Positions 57,037 to 64,000 of a DNA stretch of 64,000 nucleotides are shown in pieces (the first letter of the stretch is position 1; each line of letters starts with the position of its first letter). The translations under genes and the position numbers were made by a program. The DNA comes from Hortaea werneckii. Lineage: Eukaryota; Ascomycota; Dothideomycetes; Mycosphaerellales; Teratosphaeriaceae. The stretch covers positions 1,302,001-1,366,000 of the forward strand of contig JBAOKB010000144.1 of the NCBI GenBank assembly GCA_037044905.1. Reading direction: 5' to 3'. The notes below the pieces were generated by a model. The model ran no database searches. It saw only the letters and a program-made list of their open reading frames with translations, and was not told where the DNA came from.

Positions 57037-57450
57037 AGACTTCGCGGCGGATGACTTTCGACATGGAGAACGTGTGGGATTCCTATGGGACCGGATCACT
57101 AGATTGTTGAATTGAGCAACGGCTGTGAGTATCAATAGCGCGTAGTATTACTTAGCAAAGTATCGATTGTGCCAATGGTATATCACCCGGAATACCTTAG
57201 ACCCTTAAATGTTCCAAAACATCCATGGATGTTGGCGATTGGTGCCTTAAGGCAGGACCATACCCAGTTACCTTTGACATCACCACCTGCACTTCCCGGC
57301 ACATAAACTTTCTTCCCATGCACCTTGTGCTCATCCGTATCGTCACTTGTCACACTTTGAAATGAGTATTGTAAGTGAAATCCGCTGCATCAGCTCCTGA
57401 TTTTTTTCCACTATCAAATTCTACTCGCTGTCGCCACCCATACCTACGCC
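57037..57450. promoter_or_regulatory. Promoter region of the FNT-like gene, about 410 bp
   Basis: 3' flank of the acidic gene and promoter of the FNT gene. No specific element seen. Confidence 0.4.
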
Positions 57451-58305
57451 ATGCCCGATGGCCATCCATCGTCAGGCGGATTGACGCCGGAGGACGCTGC
57501 AGTGGAAACATTGCGAATCGGTATGCACCATCTCTGCGAGACCGTCGAACTTGCTTTCCTGAAGAATGTCTATGGCGGATTATTACTTTCGGCGGGCGGT
57601 CTTCTGGCCCTCGTGCTGGCCACCGGCTTTCCCGACTTCGACAGTAGCCCGGGACTCTCGCGGCTGTTACAGGGCACCGCCTTCCCCGTAGGCCTGATCG
57701 TGGTCTATTTCCTCGGCGCAGAACTATTTACTGGTTATCCGATGTGGCTCGCCATGACTGCGCTGGACCGCAAGGGATTCGCGTTCGAGTACTTTCGATC
57801 TACGCTGGTGGCGCTGGCAGGCAACTTCGTTGGCGCTGTCTGGTGGGCGGGGGTTCAGTCGTATTTCACTGAGACGCTGACGGAGGAGCCCTGGCGGTCC
57901 CGAATCATTGAGCAAGTCGATAGCGATATCACCGACAACAAGTGGCACGTCATATTCCTTCGCGCTCTCGGCTGTGGTTTCCTGGTGACGATTGCTATGC
58001 TCCTGGGGACTCAAAATCGTGATGGAATTTCGAAGGCATTAGGTCTCCATCTGCCTTTCGTTATCAGCACCGTCGCCAAGTTCCCTCATACAGTGGAATA
58101 CATGTATCTTGGTTCTACGGGTATGATGCTGGGCGCCCGTCTCACCATGGGTCAGTTCTTCTGGAAGTGTATACTGCCTATCATTCTGGGCAACTCAGTG
58201 GGCGGTGCTTTCACCGGAGCGTATAATTACTGGGTATTCATTAGACGAGCGGACGACAAGGAAAGGACAAACAATCGTAATTGGCTGTCCGACGACGCCG
58301 AATGA
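57451..58305 (+). CDS. Formate/nitrite transporter (FNT) family channel, divergent
   Basis: 284 residues, six predicted membrane helices. Family marks: AFLKNVYGGLLLSAGGLLAL in helix 1; FPVGLIVVYFLGAELFTG (usual GxELFTGN, here Tyr for Asn); GNFVGAVWWAG; FPHTVEYMYLGSTGMM, which keeps the central pore His; and GNSVGGAFTGAYNYW in helix 6. The usual CNWLVCLA motif reads CGFLVTIA. FNT proteins pass formate, nitrite or other small weak acids, coupled to protons. The changed selectivity-region residues mean the substrate should not be assumed. Cytosolic tails are short. RIP-degraded sequence starts about 240 bp downstream. Confidence 0.82.
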   Translation: MPDGHPSSGGLTPEDAAVETLRIGMHHLCETVELAFLKNVYGGLLLSAGGLLALVLATGFPDFDSSPGLSRLLQGTAFPVGLIVVYFLGAELFTGYPMWLAMTALDRKGFAFEYFRSTLVALAGNFVGAVWWAGVQSYFTETLTEEPWRSRIIEQVDSDITDNKWHVIFLRALGCGFLVTIAMLLGTQNRDGISKALGLHLPFVISTVAKFPHTVEYMYLGSTGMMLGARLTMGQFFWKCILPIILGNSVGGAFTGAYNYWVFIRRADDKERTNNRNWLSDDAE

Positions 58306-58539
58306 GCTTTCGTTGGGAGGCCTAAGGCGACGTGCATTCGACGACATCCATGACTTATGCGAGTGTATTTGTTTCACGGAAATATAGAATGGCAACGATG
58401 TGCTGTATGATTATGCTCACTGTACAAAAGGGAACTATGACACTTGCACTCACCCACTGCTCGTTATCATTCTCATCCACCTGTTACCCCATTATCAAGA
58501 GTCTAGCCAACATGGTTACTAAGAGGCAATCGTGTCGTA

Positions 58540-59143
58540 ATGACCAGAGTATCTACAACAACACCCTCAAAAAGAGCTCCAGGCCAGGACTCCTTCAAGT
58601 TCTCTCCCGAGCTTCGCAACTTATCTACAACTACGCCTTCTCCAGCAGCAGTTCGTACTACGGCTAGTGCATACTTACTAATCTACCATACAGCGAGAGG
58701 ACCTAGCCTGCGGTCTTACGGTTACATACCACGTACGGGAGGTAGAGGCAATTAAACTTGCACTAGTTTTTGTGCTAAGGACATGTTAGTAGTTCCCTAA
58801 AGCTGCAGACGTTGCAAACCTCCTCTACTTAGTACAGTCTATAGGAGAGGAATGCGTACGCAAGGGCATTAAGGACGAAGTAACGGTACAAGAGATAGTG
58901 TAGATAGAGCTCGTAGATTTGGATAGTCTACTAAGGCTAAATAGAAATTTTTTAGTCTACGCCGTCTTTAAGACTCTAATCCACCGTCGACTACTAGACT
59001 ATACCAGAGTCTCCTTTACCGATCTCGAGCATTACTAGGGAAAGGAGATGGCATATATAGAGAAGGGCCGGCGTCTAGAGTAGGGAGAAGGGAAAAGACA
59101 ATGTATGTAGTAAAATTATGCTAAAGGGCCCGTTATATGAGAG
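58540..59143 (+). pseudogene. RIP-degraded coding remains, block A
   Basis: First, an open stretch 58540-58755 (TTTPSKRAPGQDSFKFSPEL and on). Then, in another frame from 58799, KAADVANLLYLVQSIGEECV, DLDSLLRLNRNFLVYAVFKT and LIHRRLLDYTRVSFTDLEHY, broken by five stops that are all TAG or TAA. Such stops arise from CAG, CAA or TGG under RIP. The frame change marks an indel or former intron. No family recognised; block B follows on the same strand and may be part of the same repeat. Confidence 0.6.
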
Positions 59144-59457
59144 AGGGAGACGTGCGAGACAATTATACTTGGTAATATGCTTCTATTTAAAAACTTTAGC
59201 TGCTTAATTGCTCGGTAGTATGTCTTCATTCCTTTTGCCTCCATTCCATGTGCCTCTAAGATAAGTGGAGTAACATCTAGTGCAGGGAGTAAAAATGGAA
59301 GGAACGATGGAGAGCTTGTTTCGACTTCATCTCTTTACAAAATTCCGACCTCGTTACGGCTCTCTCGAGCAACAACCTTCGTCTATCGACCGGAACTATT
59401 CGTCTATTAGCCGGGCCTTTTTATTCATCTGCTTACGTACCTTAATAGCTACTAGCC

Positions 59458-60879
59458 ATGGCGGCTTCACTTCGCGCGCAGTTCGCCGGCTTTGTTTAGT
59501 CTCTCTCGTGCAACTCTTACACGCACTTTAAACTACAACGCTTCGACGACGCCGAGGAAGATCGTACTTGCCTACAGTAGCCTGTAAAACGAGCGCGTTA
59601 CCGAGCCGCCCTTAAGTTTCTATCGGATCCCTATTATTAATACTGGCTGGTATATAACTTCGGCCGTAATAGCGTCCCTAATAGAGTCTACAGTCTCGTG
59701 CAGAACGCCCCGTCCGATCCAGTCAACAATTATCCTAGAGCGGACACGAGCTTTTCCGCCTCGTCTGCTACTCGCTAGCTGCACACTCAGACGCTTAACC
59801 TAGTAGACAATTACCCTGGAGCGGATACGAGCTCTTCCGCCTTGCCTGTTACCCGCCACTTGCAGACTCAGACGCCTAACCCAGTGAACGGTCACTCTAG
59901 AGCGGACACGAGCTCTTCCGCCTCGCCTGTTACCCGCCAGCCGCCCAAACGGGCGCCCGACGCAGTGCATGGATGCTCTGAGGCGGACACGAGCTCTTCC
60001 ACTGTCAAAGAGCTAGTAAAAGAGCCAGAGCGTCTGAGAAAGAAGTCTAAGACCACACGCCTGCAATACGAGCCGCCAGTTGAAGTCCCCGACAGTCTCT
60101 CGTCCGAACCTACGATGGAAGAGTCGATGACAGTAGCGCGGAAGGAAATACGTTACCGGCCGCGGAAGGAAATGCGTAACCGGCCGCCTCGCGGATTCGT
60201 TTACGAAGAGAACGATCCGCCCCGTCAGCAACCGAAAGAAGTGCCTCATGAGCAACCCGGCGAAAGTGAAACCATGGAAGAGCAAGATCGACTTTCTCCT
60301 AAGCTTGCCACCTTTGTAAAGGGCAACGGACGTCTCGATCATAAACGCATTACGCAGCTAGTCCAAGCCGAATGTATCTTTGCTAGATGCTCGGGCACAG
60401 TCTCTCGGCTACAGGAACTTGCTACACATATACTAGCTTCTCATAATCTCGCCCATTGGCCGAATGCTCCTGTTTTAGTTAACAGAAAGGGTAAGTCTCT
60501 ATGCACGGCCGAGCTAACGGACAGGGCAGTCTGCCCGTTTGCTGCCTCTAATAGCATGTGCACAAACCTCGACTAGGCCGCATTCCAAGAGTTGGTAAAA
60601 GACAATACGACGAGAATTGCGGCTAGAGAGAAAGTCATCGCTTCTTTAGCCAAGGATTAGAAAGGTGCTGCTAACCAAAAACTTAAGTGCCGCGCTCTAA
60701 CAAGGCAGTTTTACTTACTGCGAAAGATCGTCAATCGCGTTGTCGCGGTAGACTTTGTCTTGCACAACCTTTAAAACTCCCCCGGGCTACGTTGCAATGC
60801 GGCTTTATCTTTGGAACTGCGGTTAGTGCTGCACTCTACCTTTCGGCGGGATGTACTAGCGAACCACTTACTAGCCTAG
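59458..60879 (+). pseudogene. RIP-killed gene with 27-residue tandem repeat, block B
   Basis: A single frame of 474 codons from ATG 59458 is interrupted by eight stops, all TAG or TAA and none TGA. It reads MAASLRAQFAGFV-stop-SLSC, then HFKLQRFDDAEEDRTCLQ, RARYRAALKFLSDPYY, a stop, YWLVYNFGRNSVPNRVYSLV, four tandem repeats, a basic linker, then AECIFARCSGTVSRLQELAT with a following HILASH, which could be a C2H2-type zinc finger. The later part (KLKCRALTRQFYLLRKIVNR and on) continues in the same frame through three more stops. Read through, it would be a nuclear-looking, possibly DNA-binding protein of unknown family. Confidence 0.7.
59740..60003 (+). repeat. 81-bp tandem repeat, four copies
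   Basis: GCGGACACGAGCT (or a one-base variant) recurs at 59740, 59821, 59902 and 59983, exactly 81 bp apart, in phase with block B. The unit encodes 27 residues with the cores ADTSSSASPVTRQ and QTQTPNPVN. The fourth copy is truncated; copy 1 holds an in-frame TAG where later copies have CAC or CAG. Confidence 0.9.
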
Positions 60880-61345
60880 ACTTCCTTGCTAGTTTCCCTC
60901 TAATAACGGCGTAGACATTGGGCCGTGGACTCTCCGCTAAATCCTTTACTCCGTGTGACTCTAGAGGCACTTTTACCAAAGGGATAGCAAATAGCAATAA
61001 GGAAGACAATGGACACAATGTGTTAGCTAACAAGAAAACGAAGACACCAGGGTGAGAGCATTTCATTACTACAGCATCCTTTGTATAAGGCAACACGATC
61101 TCCAAGTACAATCGATTGTCGATGCTGTCCCGTCCGGCAAGCTCGTTTTCTCTTTGGACCGTCACAGCGGTGACATAGCGCTGGAAATTCAAGACATACA
61201 CCTTTACCTACCGAACGGCAATTAGAGAGGTTCCTGCCGTAGCTTACAAATTAGACTACCCCTTTTGAAATAAGCTCTATAGCGGCAAAAAAGGCTGACG
61301 AGCATTCTAAACATAGAGCGTTATTGCTAGTTGGAAGATGCCGTA
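60880..61345 (+). pseudogene. Probable continuation of RIP-degraded sequence
   Basis: From about 60938 another plus frame reads CDSRGTFTKGIANSNKEDNG, NVLANKKTKTPG, then SKYNRLSMLSRPASSFSLWT and KLDYPF, with stops TGA, TAA and TAG between. TGA here fits CGA-to-TGA. This looks like the tail of the same dead element; the right border is near the aminotransferase 3' end. Confidence 0.4.
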
Positions 61346-61365
61346 CAAACGAGTTCCAGTTGTAT

Positions 61366-62711
61366 CTAATGCAAGACAGGAAGATCATCATACTCCTTCC
61401 TCATGAACTTCCTCAACTCCTCCAACCCATCCCTTAACGTCTCTGTGCGGTTCACATAGCCAATACGAACGAAACCCTTGAATTCAGACCCAAACCCGTA
61501 ATCGCCGGGGAGGAACATCACGCCCGTCTTCTCCTGTAACGTCTCACAGAAGATCTTAGCGTCGATCGGCTTCCCATCCCGTTCGAACTTGACGAAAGCG
61601 GTCGTGCCGGCAACGGGTTTGGTCCAAGAGCAGTACTCGTCATGCTTCAGGACGAACTTCTCCAACAACTCGAGGTTGGTCCTCGCGAGCTGGATGTTGC
61701 GGCCGAGGAGGCTGTGCACCGTTTCGGGACTGAGGGCGAAAGCGGCGACTTGCTGGTCGAGTTGGCTGACGGCGATGGTCGTGTAGTCGCGCGCGCTTGC
61801 TAACTGTTCGACGATGTCTGGGTTCCGGCTTGCGGCCCAGCCGACGCGGATGCCGGCTAGACTGTACGCTTTGGAGAGGGAGCCGGTGGCGATGGTGTTC
61901 TTGTAGCCCAGGGAGAGGATCGAGGGTGGGAACTCTGGGTCCATAGGGGATGTGCCGTGGAAGAGGGGCCGGTAGACTTCGTCGGATAGGATGATGATGT
62001 CCTTGCTCTCGGCGAAGTCGACGATCTTTTGCATCAGCGACTTGGGGAGGACTTGGCCTGTGGGGTTTTGAGGGTTGCTGTGCGGTTATCAATATTATGT
62101 TAGAAATGTCAGTAAGGGTTTTTGGCTTACTTTAGGACGATCATTCTTGTCTTCTCGTTTACGAGCCCTTTCAATTCCTCGAAATCCGGTAGCCAATTGT
62201 TCTCGGGCCTGCATTTCCATAGATCCCGTTCAACGCCGAGGCTGAGCGGAACGTCATAGAGTTGCTGGTATGTCGGATGTTGACATATTACATGATCACC
62301 TGGGCGCAGCAGGGCATAGAAGGCCAAGAAGTTGGAAGCAATGGCTCCAGGTTGAATCAAGATATTGTCGGGGGATAGCGGCGAGCTCGATTTGCTGGAG
62401 TAGAGCCTTGCAAGGTTTTGGCGAAGAGCCGAGCTTCCACGAATCTCACCGTAGGTTTGTACGCCATTGAGGTCGATGAGTGAGGAGGCTTCAGTCTTCG
62501 TTTCAGACAGCGAAGCAAGTTCTTGGATGGAGACGCTGGCGCAACATGTTTCAGCCAGGTTGTACTTTGCGGTGGTCTCATACTTGTCCATCCACTTCGC
62601 ACCTCAGTCAGTCGATCAGAGATATTCGCAGCATGAGAGCGCTGTCGACGTAAGAGCGGTCTATTCTGAGAGACCTACCTGCTCGACGTGGAAAGGAGGA
62701 GGCGGCGCCAT
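61366..62711 (-). CDS. PLP-dependent class I/II aminotransferase
   Basis: Exons complement(62679..62711), (62131..62594) and (61366..62077) encode 402 residues. Exon 1 is only 11 codons (MAPPPPFHVEQ). Splicing forms IVLNNPQNPTGQVLPKS, the conserved NPxNPTG substrate loop. Other marks: QPGAIASNFLAFYALLRPGD; IIILSDEVYRPLFHG with the Asp that holds the PLP ring nitrogen; the PLP lysine in TGSLSKAYSLAGIRVGW; and FVRIGYVNRTETL with the carboxylate-binding Arg. The family swaps amino groups between amino acids and 2-oxoacids; similar fungal proteins are annotated only by fold, so substrate is open. No presequence; cytosolic. Confidence 0.9.
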
Positions 62712-63563
62712 GGTCTTCCGGCTTCTTCTGCTGAAGCTGAAGATGACGGTGCTATGGAAAGCTGCCTTTCCGTTCTATGATAGAGGAAGAGTAATGTGGG
62801 AGGGACGAAAACGGGCTCTCACTACTAAGAATAAGAATAAGACATGTACTCGCTAACGGTAGGGCGCTCGTATGTACTGCACACTGCATCCACCTGATGA
62901 CTACAACAGCCGGCCGCGGCTTGGAAGCTTCACGTTGCCCTGAGCTCGGGTTCCTATGACGCAAGTAGACGCCCCGAGTGTTCAACCAGCGTTCACCTAC
63001 CATGTAGGTAACAGCACGCGTATTTGGGAATTGCTTCGGTAGAACTGCAGTGGAGAATGGTCGTCTTACTTGGTGGTGATGTTGTTGTTCCTGATTCTTT
63101 GTCGCCGACGCCACGTGCGATGGATCATGCATCATGCGGGACTACCTAGGTACTACCTAATGTAGCTAGGTGCGGGACTCCACTCTATGGCACCCGTTCG
63201 CGAGCCGTTCACATCAGGTCCGTGCTCTCGGCGGAACAGCTCATACAGTAGCTCGAGAGTAGCTGGGAGCGCATGGCGTCGGCCAAGTAGACGCCGACCG
63301 ACATACAGCTCCAACTTCCATCCTGCCTGCACGCCACCCGTTGATTGTCTTGGTAGATACATACCTAGACGCCCTAGACTTGATCTGCCCGCGACTGGCT
63401 CTTGATACACAACTTCCCGTCATTCTTCCTTCCCCTTCCGTCAACGCAATCGAAGTCACCCATGATAGCCACGTAGCCGACCCGGAACGGTGCTAGACGC
63501 GGACGACTGTCGGCAAGCAGCCACGTCGTATCAACCACACTACGAGACATCGCGACTCTTACC
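62712..63563. promoter_or_regulatory. Divergent promoter with ACCTAGGT-type palindromes
   Basis: 850 bp between the aminotransferase (minus) and the EGF-like gene (plus). CACCTAC-CAT-GTAGGTA lies near 62996-63010 and CTACCTAGGTACTACCTA near 63144. These short palindromes recur in other intergenic regions of the window. Confidence 0.45.
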
Positions 63564-64000
63564 ATGTGGCGAGGCGTATACACAGCGTCATGCGCCCTGC
63601 TTCTCACCCTCCCCGGGCTAGCATCGGCCGGCCGACAGACGCACCAATTCTACACCACCAACGATGATCTACTACCCCAGCAGAACCCCTTCGGCCTTTA
63701 CGATAAGAGACCCGACGACTGCCCGCCATGTTTCAACTGCAACCTTGACGATTTCACCTGCCAGCAGTTTGCAAACTGTACCAAGAGCAGTGGCAAGTGC
63801 TCTTGTCCACCGGGCTTCGGCGGGGACGATTGCAGCGAGCCGCTCTGCGGTTCACTGGCCGATGGCAGCAACAGGCTCCCCCGACAAGGCAAAGAGTGCG
63901 AATGTAATGAGGGATGGGAAGGCATCAACTGCAATGTATGCAAGACCAACGAGGCATGTAGACCCTTCATGCCGCCGGGGCAAGAGGACGAAGCGGTGTG
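63564..64000 (+). CDS. Secreted EGF-like protein, 5' part
   Basis: Open to the window end: 145 complete codons. A signal peptide (MWRGVYTASCALLLTLPGLA) is followed by a short linker and a Cys-rich region. The region DDCPPCFNCNLDDFTCQQFA leads into CSCPPGFGGDDCSEPLC and CECNEGWEGINCNVC, two EGF-like units with the CxCxxGxxGxxC pattern. EGF modules are rare in fungi; similar cell-surface proteins of filamentous ascomycetes continue with a large ectodomain and a membrane segment, which would lie beyond the window. Function unknown. Confidence 0.8.
   Translation, partial: MWRGVYTASCALLLTLPGLASAGRQTHQFYTTNDDLLPQQNPFGLYDKRPDDCPPCFNCNLDDFTCQQFANCTKSSGKCSCPPGFGGDDCSEPLCGSLADGSNRLPRQGKECECNEGWEGINCNVCKTNEACRPFMPPGQEDEAV

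Noticed and set aside
60836..61201. 121-codon minus-strand frame in the RIP block
   Set aside because: The plus strand of the same bases shows the remains of coding with RIP-type stops; the minus frame is a by-product.

Overview
The window is nuclear DNA of a filamentous ascomycete (Pezizomycotina; a dothideomycete is my best guess, not proven). Most genes carry 50-60 bp spliceosomal introns with GT..AG borders. The gene set is fungal (Sec6, FACT Pob3, SIF2-type Set3C subunit, mitochondrial ribosomal proteins uL30m and uS8m, NatB Naa20, GH72-like and S10 proteins). Two blocks show the C-to-T decay of repeat-induced point mutation (RIP). I see no operons, CRISPR arrays, phage or prokaryotic genes.

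Layout. 1-9 kb: 3' end of a Qri7-type tRNA-modification enzyme, a 6-phosphogluconate-dehydrogenase-like reductase, a 907-residue uncharacterised membrane protein, a mitochondrial FNR-like oxidoreductase and a Myb-like regulator. 9-16.4 kb: a gene-poor stretch, an F-box-like protein, a cytochrome b561 protein and a Baeyer-Villiger-type flavin monooxygenase. 16.6-22.96 kb: a complete but dead Ty1/copia retrotransposon on the minus strand. Its LTRs, target-site duplication, primer-binding site, polypurine tract and reverse-transcriptase remains can all be read. 23.7-31.2 kb: SIF2/TBL1-like WD protein, TMEM115-like protein, a coiled-coil protein, a hot-dog thioesterase and the SDH assembly factor SDHAF4. 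32.6-44.4 kb: an abundant-looking protein of unknown function, Sec6, uL30m, a Gln/Pro-rich protein, uS8m and Naa20. 45-58.3 kb: a GH72-like pseudo-enzyme, a MARVEL-type membrane protein, Pob3, a secreted serine carboxypeptidase, an acidic unknown protein and an FNT-family channel. 58.5-61.3 kb: RIP-ruined coding sequence, including a gene with an 81-bp tandem repeat. 61.4-64 kb: a class I/II aminotransferase and the start of a secreted EGF-like protein.

The genes are mostly unrelated housekeeping loci, many of them convergent with very short 3' gaps or divergent from shared promoters. I see no convincing biosynthetic cluster. The most unusual points are: the copia primer site that matches the anticodon arm of initiator tRNA-Met; RIP that fades at the element's outer edges; a GH72-fold protein that lacks its acid/base glutamate and any secretion signal; a Pob3 start codon split by an intron; and the RIP-killed repeat-containing gene at 59.5-60.9 kb. 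I did not find a clearly new multi-gene system.
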